Source of the DNA: Propionibacteriaceae bacterium
Lineage (GTDB): Bacteria > Actinomycetota > Actinomycetes > Propionibacteriales > Propionibacteriaceae
Length of the DNA stretch: 44,360 nucleotides
NCBI GenBank assembly: GCA_009782915.1
Contig: WRIC01000014.1
Span: forward strand, 1-44,360
Reading direction: 5' to 3'
Within the stretch, counting starts at the first letter, position 1, and every line of letters begins with the position of its first letter. The translations under genes and the position numbers were made by a program. Positions 24,184 through 33,055 of the stretch are shown here, one piece after another. The notes under the pieces are model-generated. The model searched no databases. It saw nothing but the letters and a program-made list of their open reading frames with translations, and had not been told where the DNA came from.

Positions 24184-25464
24184 CTAACCTAGACCCGGGT
24201 CATAGCGAGGAACCTTCACCTCGGAGACCACACCTCCACCGGCCACTGGAAGAATCGACCATGACGTGTCCGTGGTGATCACCACCGAGGCCCGTAAATC
24301 ATCAGCACTCGTGGTGATTTTCACGTACTGGCCCAGTGAAGGAAACTCCACTCGTACCATCGTCAAAGGTGGAATAGGTGTCTCAATTTCTGCACCAGCG
24401 CCTGTGTCATCGGGGGCAAACAAAGTGATTTTGGCTTTCTCTGCTCCAGGATTTGCTACCCACAACACTCCCCCCACTGCCGGGAAAACCACTTCACCAC
24501 CCAGGGCAGGTTGGGCAGAGATACCAGCAATATCTTTATCAATCACACTGAGAGATGCCGTGGTTGGAAGATCAGAGGTCAGTTGGATCGTAGCAGCTTG
24601 AGCCCCCAAAGCCTGGGTCATATCAAGGGTCACGACACGCTGGGGAGGCACCTCAATGGTTTCCATCCCTGGAGGAGAATATCTGCCCATCTCACCTAGG
24701 ACCTCCAAAGCGACCGTGGCTTTGCGAGTTTGATCAGTATTGGTCACCGACAACATTCGAAGCCCTGCACCGGCAGGAATCCCTGCCATCACCAGCGAGG
24801 TGTCTGCCACCGGTTGAGGATGCTGCCAGTCGGTGCCCTGTTTAGAGATGGAACGCATCACAGCAGCCACCCGCCCCTTCGAGGTACGAATATGGACGCT
24901 CACAGGAGTTTCCATCGTGACCAACTGATTGATCGAGAGCATCTGTGTTGCTCCAGGGCCCACAGGAACATCAAGAAGACCAGGGGCTGTGACCGGTCCT
25001 GTCTGGGAATAAATGAAAACATCAACCACGGCGCCAGTATTATCCACATTAGAGAAGATGAGAGCCGATTGCGTACCGGAGGTCATGACCCCATTCCAAC
25101 TTCCTGTTGTCACCGGTGTTGCACAAGGGGCCATCATGGTTCTGTCGCGTTCTTCATAAGAGGACACTCCACCCACCGACGAGGATCCGCGAACCACCAC
25201 AGGTTTCGCTGGATTTTCCACCTCGAACTGGGAGGTTGGTTCCTCGGGGATGTCACCGACGAGCCCCACCGAAAACAAGGTGGTGTCTGCGACAGTAACC
25301 GTGGTTTTGCCCAAGTTGGGATCCCCAATAGGACAGGCGAGTAAGCGTGTGACTGGAAGGGTGACGTTGCGAGGTGTGGGCCCAGGCAGAGGAAGCAGAA
25401 TGCACAAAACCAAGGCCAGGACAATCCCAGCAATCCCTGAGATGAAACCAACAGTTTTATTCAT
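24184..25464 (-). CDS. DUF5719-like secreted or membrane-anchored protein
   Basis: 426 aa. One N-terminal membrane helix (5-30) or uncleaved signal, then a beta-rich, Val/Thr/Gly/Pro-dominated extracellular region with no catalytic motif. Its place directly after the large glycosyltransferase (4-nt overlap) is a conserved actinobacterial arrangement, which suggests it works with that enzyme outside the membrane. The DUF5719 label rests on context and general appearance rather than on a sharp motif. Confidence 0.6.
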   Translation of the reverse strand: MNKTVGFISGIAGIVLALVLCILLPLPGPTPRNVTLPVTRLLACPIGDPNLGKTTVTVADTTLFSVGLVGDIPEEPTSQFEVENPAKPVVVRGSSSVGGVSSYEERDRTMMAPCATPVTTGSWNGVMTSGTQSALIFSNVDNTGAVVDVFIYSQTGPVTAPGLLDVPVGPGATQMLSINQLVTMETPVSVHIRTSKGRVAAVMRSISKQGTDWQHPQPVADTSLVMAGIPAGAGLRMLSVTNTDQTRKATVALEVLGEMGRYSPPGMETIEVPPQRVVTLDMTQALGAQAATIQLTSDLPTTASLSVIDKDIAGISAQPALGGEVVFPAVGGVLWVANPGAEKAKITLFAPDDTGAGAEIETPIPPLTMVRVEFPSLGQYVKITTSADDLRASVVITTDTSWSILPVAGGGVVSEVKVPRYDPGLG

Positions 25465-28400
25465 CGTGCTCTCCTCATCCGCGCTGGCGTTTCCTCATCC
25501 TCATCACGACGATCACTCAAAGGTGGAACAGCAAAGATAATGAGCAACCCCAGAACTGCTAGTTGAACCAATGCGAGCCAAATGAAGCGGATCGAATACT
25601 CAAATCTGATCTCGCCCGAAGCATTTCCCAGAGAGTATGCTGCTCTCCAATCCCCTGAACGAATCTCAGACAACTGGGTGTCACCGACATAGACCCGAAG
25701 ATTCGGATCAGGCAGTCGAGCAAGCAGCAGGGTTGTCCTCTCCCCTCTCTTGACTTCGTCTTGGGTTCCCAGATAGATAGGCGGGTCACCTGATTGAACC
25801 AGAGCGCGGCGCGTAGGCACAGCAGAATCGATGGTCACAGCCCAAATCTCCGTACCATCGCCTGATGTTTGGCGCTGGAAACCTGCAGTGGTATCCAAAG
25901 CAATCACTGTCTCCTGGTTGGCATGGAGGACAACAACAGCACTGACACCGATGGTGGCCAATTGATTCGCTGTGGTGTCATCAGGTCTACCCTCCAACGA
26001 GCGAGCAACAATCTGTTCGATCATGTCAACAACCACCTCGGAGGTGAGGACCCCGGTCAGAACAGAGCCCTGTCCCCACATGGTTTGGCCGTCATAGCGT
26101 AGATTCCAGGAACGATCACCCGAGTCAATGATGAGAGTGCCAGTATCAAGATCGATTTCCTTGGTCGCAATAAAGGAGGGAATGTCTTCCCCGCGTCCGC
26201 GGATGACATCTTTCATCCCCGACACGGCAGCCCAACCAGCAGACAGAAGAAAGGCCCCCATGATCAGCAAAGAGACACCAGCAATCATGGCGTGCATCCC
26301 ACCAAAATCTGTTCCCTCAATAGATTTCATGGTCGTATCCAACCAGGTGGCCAAGGTCAGCAGGAGCAAAGCGAAACCTGCTAGAAGCCATGCGCTGGGA
26401 TCAATGTGTGCCCAGGAGATATTGAGCGGCAATTGGATCTGAGCCAACCACATGCCCACTGTGATGATTCCTGCGCCAATGAGAGTGAGCCAACGCCCCC
26501 AGGAATCGCGAATGCCCACGATGATCGCCCCCACCCACAACGCAGAGAACACCGCGATGGACAACCATAACGGTGGAGCACCTGTTTCGAAAGGTCGAGC
26601 AAAGAACATCTGCCAGGTGTTGGGGACCCCGGTGAGAAGTGACTCAGGTGGGAGAAGAAGTCTGGTGGGATGGTTGAAAAAGAAAGGAAAAGACTTCGCC
26701 CAAAACAGGACGGGTATCACCACTGCCACGCTGGCACGAATAATCCTGGAGGTTCCCCCCGTACGGATCGCAATGATCAACGCAGCGGCAATCACCGGCA
26801 CCCACAGCATCGGAGTGATGGCCATGACAAAGACACCAGCCAAGGCCAGGCCTGCCACTGTCTGCAGGGAACGAGCCCCCATCCACGGTTGTGGGATGCG
26901 AGTGAGCCACTCAGCAATGAAAGGAACGATGATCGCCAAAAGAATGAGCCACAAGGTTCCACGGTTGAGCCCACCCAACATGACCGGCAGGAGGGAATAT
27001 CCACCAGCTGCCAACCACCGCAGGCGTGTGTGGTCAATGCGTCGACGCAAATACCATCCGGCGACCAGCATGATGATCGGAATACCGGTCAACATCGCCA
27101 TGAAAGGCAACCAGGGTGGTTGTATCGCAATGATTGAGGTGGCTGCCATCACCAGTAGCCAGGGGTCACCCTCAGCGGAGGACGCGTACTGGAAGCCCTC
27201 CAATAGTGTATGGGGGGTTCCCAATAGCCCCGAGGCTGTAATGAGGCCCTTGGTGTACAAATTACGCCCCATCAGCAGGATTCCCCCGGTCAAGGTAGCC
27301 AACCACACACCGACAGGAATACGTTTACGCCCCTCACCAATGCGTCGGGTGAACTCATCACCCAGCAGGTCATCGAGAGTCATCTCCTGATCGCGGTTGG
27401 AGGACCACTGCGACTGGAACCACCCCACAAAGGATTGGAACCCATCATCCATCACGCTGAGCACTGTGGGTCTCAAAGCTCGAATTCTGTGGCGAGTATC
27501 TGAGGAACCCTCCGAGACTCGCTTGATCGTGGCCCTCAACCTCTTCACCGGTTTTCGGCTACGGAACACAAAATCCGACAATGCTTGAAGCTCATCCCTT
27601 GCTCGATCAGGAACACGACCGAGAGTGTAAACCAGGGCAGAAATCAACGAAACGAAGGTGAGTCGAAGGAACATCAAGAATCCGAAGATCCCGTGGGCAT
27701 GAGCAGCGACAAGCCTCATACCCATCAGACGATCCCAGGACGCTTCACTTCGCCCTGCATGGCTAGCGATGGTCGATGCCCTGACCTCTGAACGCCCCAC
27801 CTGCCGGTGGACCATTCGTGCCTTGGGACAACTCAAAACCCATTTGCCCATGAGATGGGCTCTCCAGGAAATATCAAGGCCATCTCGATAGGCTGAAATA
27901 CATCGATCAAATCCACCAACATCCAGCAACGTCTGCCATTCGATCAGCATTCCGCAGGTGGATCCACCCAACACCGCCGTGGATTCGTACTGCCCTTGAG
28001 CTACTTCATCAGGTTCCAGACCAAGGGCCCGCAACCCTGACCCTGTGATGGATGCGCCCACTTCGAGGGTTCGAGAGGCATGGTGTCGACGTGAGGGTCT
28101 GACCTGCAAGGGTACGGCAATAGCGAGATTGGGGGTACGCACTGCCAAGGAGAGAAGTTCGGTCAAGGCGTGGCGATCAGGGATAGCATCGTCATGGAGT
28201 AGCCAAATCCACTTGGTGGGACGACGACTTGATGCCAATGCCAATTCCACCGCTTGACCAAAGGAGGCATTGGCTTTACCTTCAATAACTTGGTCCACTA
28301 ACCCTGCCGCGCGGGCAATCTCCAAAGTTTCCCTGGTGTCGTCGGTGGACTGGTTGTCCACAGCAATGATGACTTCAGGTCGGTGATCTAATTGGCCGAT

Positions 28401-28532
28401 GCCAGCAAGTGTTGAGTTCAGCCAGGCGCCAGCATTACGGCAGACCAGAACTGCGGTCACAGTGTGACCAGTGAGATCGACAGCACTGAGTTCTGGAGCG
28501 TCAAACCAGCTCCAATTGTCGGTTTCGGTCAT
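25461..28532 (-). CDS. Large GT2-family membrane glycosyltransferase
   Basis: 1023 aa. The N-terminal GT-A domain (about 20-260) has VTAVLVCRNAGAWL, AVDNQSTDDT and the metal-binding HDDA in WIWLLHDDAIPD, plus GMLIEWQTLLDVGGFD. From about 405 to 805 there are many membrane helices, then an extracellular beta-rich part, one last helix near 985-1005 and a charged tail. It should use a nucleotide- or lipid-linked sugar to extend a cell-envelope glycan; donor and acceptor are unknown. AGGG lies 4 bases before the ATG. Follows whiB by 31 nt and overlaps the DUF5719 gene by 4 nt. Confidence 0.82.
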   Translation of the reverse strand: MTETDNWSWFDAPELSAVDLTGHTVTAVLVCRNAGAWLNSTLAGIGQLDHRPEVIIAVDNQSTDDTRETLEIARAAGLVDQVIEGKANASFGQAVELALASSRRPTKWIWLLHDDAIPDRHALTELLSLAVRTPNLAIAVPLQVRPSRRHHASRTLEVGASITGSGLRALGLEPDEVAQGQYESTAVLGGSTCGMLIEWQTLLDVGGFDRCISAYRDGLDISWRAHLMGKWVLSCPKARMVHRQVGRSEVRASTIASHAGRSEASWDRLMGMRLVAAHAHGIFGFLMFLRLTFVSLISALVYTLGRVPDRARDELQALSDFVFRSRKPVKRLRATIKRVSEGSSDTRHRIRALRPTVLSVMDDGFQSFVGWFQSQWSSNRDQEMTLDDLLGDEFTRRIGEGRKRIPVGVWLATLTGGILLMGRNLYTKGLITASGLLGTPHTLLEGFQYASSAEGDPWLLVMAATSIIAIQPPWLPFMAMLTGIPIIMLVAGWYLRRRIDHTRLRWLAAGGYSLLPVMLGGLNRGTLWLILLAIIVPFIAEWLTRIPQPWMGARSLQTVAGLALAGVFVMAITPMLWVPVIAAALIIAIRTGGTSRIIRASVAVVIPVLFWAKSFPFFFNHPTRLLLPPESLLTGVPNTWQMFFARPFETGAPPLWLSIAVFSALWVGAIIVGIRDSWGRWLTLIGAGIITVGMWLAQIQLPLNISWAHIDPSAWLLAGFALLLLTLATWLDTTMKSIEGTDFGGMHAMIAGVSLLIMGAFLLSAGWAAVSGMKDVIRGRGEDIPSFIATKEIDLDTGTLIIDSGDRSWNLRYDGQTMWGQGSVLTGVLTSEVVVDMIEQIVARSLEGRPDDTTANQLATIGVSAVVVLHANQETVIALDTTAGFQRQTSGDGTEIWAVTIDSAVPTRRALVQSGDPPIYLGTQDEVKRGERTTLLLARLPDPNLRVYVGDTQLSEIRSGDWRAAYSLGNASGEIRFEYSIRFIWLALVQLAVLGLLIIFAVPPLSDRRDEDEETPARMRRAR

Positions 28533-28563
28533 AGGGCCCTAACAAGTATCGGCTTGTGCGAGG

Positions 28564-28821
28564 TCACGCACGACGCTTCAGTTTACGCCGTTCACGCTCA
28601 CTCAAGCCACCCCAGATACCGTAGCGCTCATCATGGGCGAGCGCATAGTCCAGACATTCCTGCTTTGCTTCGCACACACCACAGACTCCTTTAGCCTCAC
28701 GTGTGGAGCCACCTTTTTCGGGAAAGAAAGCCTCAGGGTCGGTTTGTGCACACAAGGCTTGGACCTGCCAAGCACCGGGATCTTCAGTCGCACTAGACAT
28801 TAACGTGAGTACTCTCGACAT
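28564..28821 (-). CDS. whiB2: WhiB-family Fe-S regulator (WhiB2/WhmD-like)
   Basis: 85 aa. Four cluster cysteines C24, C47, C50 and C56 (CGVCEAKQEC), then the GIWGG turn and a basic C-terminus (SERERRKLKRR). WhiB2/WhmD controls septation and cell division in actinobacteria, and its genomic position beside manC and envelope genes matches that paralogue. ATG at 28821 follows GGGAAGG by 7 bases; longer in-frame starts run into the promoter and its palindrome. The promoter is the feature at 28859-28887. Confidence 0.9.
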   Translation of the reverse strand: MSRVLTLMSSATEDPGAWQVQALCAQTDPEAFFPEKGGSTREAKGVCGVCEAKQECLDYALAHDERYGIWGGLSERERRKLKRRA

Positions 28822-28858
28822 CACAAAACCTTCCCATCGCAAAGTATGGATCAAGTAA

Positions 28859-28887
28859 ATTACACCAGTGTAACTAGGTCCCGTCAA
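28859..28887 (-). promoter_or_regulatory. whiB promoter with an embedded palindrome
   Basis: On the minus strand: TTGACG (28882-28887), 17-bp spacer, TGTAAT (28859-28864). A palindrome TTACAC-TG-GTGTAA (28860-28873) overlaps the -10, so a bound protein would block or remodel transcription. The likely start of transcription is about 30 bases before the gene. Confidence 0.6.
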
Positions 28888-28946
28888 CTTGGAAAGCAGA
28901 TGTGTATCACTGAGATAGACATTGATCTGCGGTCGGGTAGCTTTGA

Positions 28947-29288
28947 TCAATCCTGTGCAGGATCACGATCACTACGCCCCAACTCCGAAGCCTTTGACCA
29001 CCCGTACCCCTGGGCCTGCTCAGGGGGAGCAACAGGTTGAACAGCGGCTGTACGTTTGTATTTCGCTCGAAGCATAAAAAGATAGTAACTGACAGTGAAC
29101 CCCACTGCTGCCACGAGTCCCGCAATGATCACCACGGTAACAAACTGGTCAGTGCCATTGCCACGATCTCCCAGGAGGAAAAACGGGATCACAGCCAATG
29201 CCACCAGACCAATAGCCATCGAGGTGAGAACCCATCCTATGGAGATATCTGCTCCTTCATTCGCGATGGTCAGAAGTTTCCTAGCCAT
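28947..29288 (-). CDS. Small two-helix membrane protein of unknown function
   Basis: About 113 aa. Two membrane helices (about 17-41 and 49-74), then a basic stretch and a Pro/Gln-rich cytoplasmic tail. No known motif. ATG at 29288 follows AGAGGTG and overlaps the manC stop by 8 nt, so it is co-translated with manC; an in-frame start at 29315 lies further inside manC. Confidence 0.6.
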   Translation of the reverse strand: MARKLLTIANEGADISIGWVLTSMAIGLVALAVIPFFLLGDRGNGTDQFVTVVIIAGLVAAVGFTVSYYLFMLRAKYKRTAAVQPVAPPEQAQGYGWSKASELGRSDRDPAQD

Positions 29289-30363
29289 AGTCACCTCTTT
29301 CTTGGGCTTTCGCACGCACCTGCGAAAGGGAGTCTACTTGATTCTTGGGGCACACCACAGTGAGATCCTGGTCATGGATGACAATCAAGTCCTCCACCCC
29401 ACACACGGCAACAAGGTGCTCGTTCGTATCGCGATTCACCACCAGGTTGCCCAATGAGTCAAGGCTGATCACAGGTCCTTGAAGGATATTGTCTCGATCA
29501 TCCGCATTCATCTGGTCGGTGCGAAGACTTTCCTCAAACGTGGCGAAACTGCCCACATCGCTCCACTGTGTCTCCAGAGGCAGAGCAACAATAGAAGCGG
29601 TGGCCTTTCCTGCCGAGATAGGTTCCATCAGGGCGTAATCGACAGAATTACAGGTCAGAGTCGGGTAAACCTCCGCCAACAAGGAAGGCTCGGCCACGAT
29701 CTTGTCGATAGCGTGACTCAACTGAGGTTCAAGAATCCCTACCTGATCTAAGAAGGTTTGCCCATGAAAAATGAAGGTCCCCGAATTCCACAACCACCCA
29801 CGATCCACATACTGTTGCGCCTGATCAACAGAAGGTTTTTCAGCGAACTCTTCAACCACAAAACCCACCTGTGATTCGTGGGGTTTGCCTAGCCGGAGGT
29901 AGCCATATCCTGTATGAGCGGTGGTGGGCACAACCCCACAGGTGACGATCACACGGTTGTCCTTCGCCACCAGGTTCATCCCATGGGTCACCACCTCGGT
30001 GAATACTGATTCCTCAGCGATCAAATGATCAGAACTAAGAATCGCCACCACTGCCTGAGGATCACGATCAACCAAGAGAGCCACCGTCCAGGATATGGCT
30101 GCCAGAGAATTTCTCCCCACGGGTTCACTGAAAAGGTTGCCTTCCATCAGACCGGGCAGTTGATCCCTCACCAGTGCGCGGTGGTCAACCGATGCACAGA
30201 CAACAATACGATCATCACCCACGAGCCTACGAGCCCGCCCATGGGCTAACTGAAGTAAAGATATACCCTGACCAAGATCAAGAAACTGCTTCGGCTTCAT
30301 TCGGCGCGACAAAGGCCACAATCGAGTACCCGACCCACCGGCCATGACAGCAACATAATCCAT
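29281..30363 (-). CDS. manC: Mannose-1-phosphate guanylyltransferase
   Basis: 360 aa. N-terminal AVMAGGSGTRLWPLSRRMKPKQFLDL is the nucleotidyltransferase signature with the pyrophosphorylase lysine; FVVEEFAEKPS and LWNSGTFIF are further family blocks. It makes GDP-mannose from mannose-1-phosphate and GTP for mannosylated envelope lipids and glycans. It lacks a C-terminal isomerase domain, so it is the single-function type. GGGGGAGG lies 9 bases before the ATG; upstream TTTTCA-N17-TAGGCT is a possible promoter. Confidence 0.9.
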   Translation of the reverse strand: MDYVAVMAGGSGTRLWPLSRRMKPKQFLDLGQGISLLQLAHGRARRLVGDDRIVVCASVDHRALVRDQLPGLMEGNLFSEPVGRNSLAAISWTVALLVDRDPQAVVAILSSDHLIAEESVFTEVVTHGMNLVAKDNRVIVTCGVVPTTAHTGYGYLRLGKPHESQVGFVVEEFAEKPSVDQAQQYVDRGWLWNSGTFIFHGQTFLDQVGILEPQLSHAIDKIVAEPSLLAEVYPTLTCNSVDYALMEPISAGKATASIVALPLETQWSDVGSFATFEESLRTDQMNADDRDNILQGPVISLDSLGNLVVNRDTNEHLVAVCGVEDLIVIHDQDLTVVCPKNQVDSLSQVRAKAQERGDYG

Positions 30364-30427
30364 GGTGAGGACCTCCCCCTAGCCTAGGAACCTGGACCAG
30401 GGGTGAAAATCAAGGCTGACCAGCGGG

Positions 30428-31393
30428 TCACTGCCAGTCGTCATCACTTTCGAGAAGCTCCTCTTCAAGATGAAGGAGATCGTCGGAATCGTACCCAGGA
30501 TTCACACCCATGGTGGCGAGCATCTGACGCACATTACTGAGCTGAAGGGTAATAGCATCGCGACGGGAACTCGCAGCCTGGACCTCACGCTCAGACTCAC
30601 GACGGATTCTCTCAGCAGCACTCTTGGCTTGCTTGAGAATATCGCTCGCCTCGCTATTGGCATCCCTGATTGTTGCATCAGCAGTATCTTGGGCTTCAGC
30701 CTTGTAGCGCTCGGCTTCTTCCTGGGTGGCAAAGAGTTGCTCCTCTGCACGCTGGTAAGCCTCATCTTGGGCCTTCATCTGCGTGGCGAAATCACGGGCA
30801 GCCTCATCGCGACGTTCAGCAAGAGTCTTCTCGAAGTCAGTCTGTGCCTGAGCTGAGCGAGCCTTCTGGTTCTCATAGATCGCTTCAGCTTCCTCACGGC
30901 GAGCCAGGGCTTCACGATCTGCTTGATCGAGAATCTCTTCAGCTTCGCGCTGGGCCTGAGAGATGATACGAGCAGCCTCATTATCTGACTGGCTACGTAC
31001 CTCGGCAGCATAAGCTTCTGTTTCTGCGCGAGACTGTTCAGCTGCTGAGCGAGTTTCAGCCGTCAATTGGTCGGCCTCCCTCTTCGCTGAGGAACGTACA
31101 TCATCGCTTTCGGCTTGCGCCAAAGAGAGCATCTGAGTGATACGCGCACCCAAGTCCTCAAAGGAAGGAGCCTTGGGAGACCTGCGACCCTCATCCTCCA
31201 ACTGGGCGGTGTAGAGCGACATCTCATCAAGTTCCTGCTGGAGCTGATCGATCGTTGCATTCAATTCAATACTGGTTGCACTCGCGCCACCTGACCCGTC
31301 GCGGAAAGCATCAAGTTCCTGGGTTAATGCATCGAACTTTGCATCGACTTCCTCGGGGTCGTATCCCCGACGGACCATCTGAAAACTGGGCAT
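30428..31393 (-). CDS. DivIVA-like coiled-coil protein (shorter paralogue)
   Basis: 321 aa. A short N-terminal DivIVA-like segment (VRRGYDPEEVDAKFDAL) is followed by coiled coil from about 40 to 290, very rich in Ala, Glu, Gln and Arg, and an acidic tail (HLEEELLESDDDWQ). DivIVA-type proteins mark poles or septa and recruit wall synthesis. The C-terminal RRDAITLQLSNVRQML matches RRDNIASQLGQLSGVIEAL of the upstream protein, so the two are paralogues. AGGA lies 6 bases before the ATG, 23 nt after the upstream stop. Confidence 0.72.
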   Translation of the reverse strand: MPSFQMVRRGYDPEEVDAKFDALTQELDAFRDGSGGASATSIELNATIDQLQQELDEMSLYTAQLEDEGRRSPKAPSFEDLGARITQMLSLAQAESDDVRSSAKREADQLTAETRSAAEQSRAETEAYAAEVRSQSDNEAARIISQAQREAEEILDQADREALARREEAEAIYENQKARSAQAQTDFEKTLAERRDEAARDFATQMKAQDEAYQRAEEQLFATQEEAERYKAEAQDTADATIRDANSEASDILKQAKSAAERIRRESEREVQAASSRRDAITLQLSNVRQMLATMGVNPGYDSDDLLHLEEELLESDDDWQ

Positions 31394-31416
31394 GTGTCCT
31401 GTCTTTCTCGTAGTAA

Positions 31417-32946
31417 CTAGTTTCCGCCCGGATTCTCCGGTACGGCAAGAGCCTCGATAACTCCTGACAACTGACCAAGCTGTGAGGCTATATTATCGCG
31501 CCGACGGGCAAGGGTGGAAGCTTCCATCCGTGCACGTTCCATATATTCTCTCACTTCATTTCGGATAGCATCTGCATCCTGGCGTGCTTGAGAGACAACT
31601 TCGATAGCTTCTTCGCGCGATTTTCCAGCCTGTTCAGCAACAGATTGTTGGAGTTCTTCCATCTCCGCCATGGCTCGAGCCCTGGCATCTGAGGCTATCG
31701 CTTCCTGGTGTGAAATGCGTTCTTCCGCCTGAGACTTGAGGTTTCTGGCATCTTCCCTGGCCCGAGACAAAGCAGCATCCCCTTCGACTTTGGCTCGACG
31801 ACGCAATTCCTCAGCATCGTGTTGAGCCTTGTCCATAATGGACTGAAAAGTCTCATTTAATTCTGTCCGCTTACTGGACACTTCAAGATCAACCTCGCGA
31901 CGAATCGCATTGGCCTCAGCCTGGGCACCCTCAATCAGGGCCCGCATTGACTCTTGGGTATTGGCCACCTGGTCGGCGACGCGTTGCAACCTTTGCTGGG
32001 CTTTGGCTTTGCCTTCAGCAATGATTGCTTCGAATTCTTCTTGGGCTTGGTGACGGAGATTGACGACCTCGTCTTCAGCATCGCGCCGGGCCAAATCAAT
32101 ATTGGTGACAGTATTTTCCATCTCCACTTGCATGGCATCCCACAAGCGCTGGAGTTCATCCTCCACACCCGTCCAAACGTTGGCCACCTCACGATCGAGA
32201 AGGGATCTGCGCTGGCGCGATTCATCGTCAAGAGCCTTTTTCATCGACCCAATCTCAGATTCGACAGCGTGACGATAATCATTGATACGGTCATAGGCTT
32301 CTGACTCAAAATCCGACACCACAGAATAGACGGCCTTTTCCCGCTCCTGGGCCCGATATTGAGCATCAAGCACCTCCTGGCGGGCGCGATCCAAAACATC
32401 TTGAACAAAGGTCTCAGCTTCTTGGGCGAGATGGCGGGCGCGATCAGCGGAATCCCTGACAATAGACTCCCCTGCCGACTGGGCAAGATCCACAGCTGCC
32501 AAGACAACAGTCTCAGACTCACGCCGACGCTGTTCCAGGAGTTGGGCGGCTGAACGATTCTCATCGACCAGTCGTTCCCAACGGTTTTGCTGTTTCAGTA
32601 ATTCTTTTGCTGATTCCTCATTGAGACGATCAGCCAAAACCTGGGCATGGGTGAGCATTTCGTAAGCATCTTGGCCATCCGCCTGCTCTGCGCGCGCCGG
32701 TTGAGGATTCGCCTGCACTAGGCGAGACGGTTCAACCGGGGCTGGTGGCGTGGCTGGGCGAGGTGGCGCACTGGGATAACTCTGAACTGGTGTTGGTTGG
32801 ACCACCGGTGCTGGGGAGGAGCCTTGGGCCGGTGGTTGACTATAACCACCAGGCTGACCAGGATAAGGCTGTCCAAGTCGAGGTGGAGCTTGGGGAGGCG
32901 CTGGCACGTACCGTCCAGGTACGACAGGAGGATTCGTTACACTCAT
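31417..32946 (-). CDS. DivIVA/Scy-like coiled-coil protein with proline-rich N-terminus
   Basis: About 509 aa. Residues 1-85 are rich in Pro, Gln and Ala, probably disordered; a near-continuous coiled coil runs from about 95 to 490. The end (MERARMEASTLARRRDN) resembles the downstream paralogue. Streptomyces Scy and FilP are comparable polar scaffold proteins, but assignment to either is not possible by eye. ATG at 32946 follows AAAGGAGG by 9 bases; an in-frame start 33 nt upstream has no ribosome site. The 109 nt up to mfd's stop are A/T-rich with no gene seen. Confidence 0.7.
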   Translation of the reverse strand: MSVTNPPVVPGRYVPAPPQAPPRLGQPYPGQPGGYSQPPAQGSSPAPVVQPTPVQSYPSAPPRPATPPAPVEPSRLVQANPQPARAEQADGQDAYEMLTHAQVLADRLNEESAKELLKQQNRWERLVDENRSAAQLLEQRRRESETVVLAAVDLAQSAGESIVRDSADRARHLAQEAETFVQDVLDRARQEVLDAQYRAQEREKAVYSVVSDFESEAYDRINDYRHAVESEIGSMKKALDDESRQRRSLLDREVANVWTGVEDELQRLWDAMQVEMENTVTNIDLARRDAEDEVVNLRHQAQEEFEAIIAEGKAKAQQRLQRVADQVANTQESMRALIEGAQAEANAIRREVDLEVSSKRTELNETFQSIMDKAQHDAEELRRRAKVEGDAALSRAREDARNLKSQAEERISHQEAIASDARARAMAEMEELQQSVAEQAGKSREEAIEVVSQARQDADAIRNEVREYMERARMEASTLARRRDNIASQLGQLSGVIEALAVPENPGGN

Positions 32947-33055
32947 CGTGAACCCCTCCTTTCTTTCGCGGTGGCTCACTGGCTCTGCCTATACTACACA
33001 TCCATTTATGAATTCTGCGTATTGGCTTACATCACTTTTGTCCAGTTCAGCAAAC

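Noticed and set aside
26452-27390. 312-codon plus-strand frame opposite the glycosyltransferase
   Set aside because: It is antisense to a well-supported membrane protein, is dominated by Pro/Arg/Met from inverted codons, and has no domain or ribosome site.
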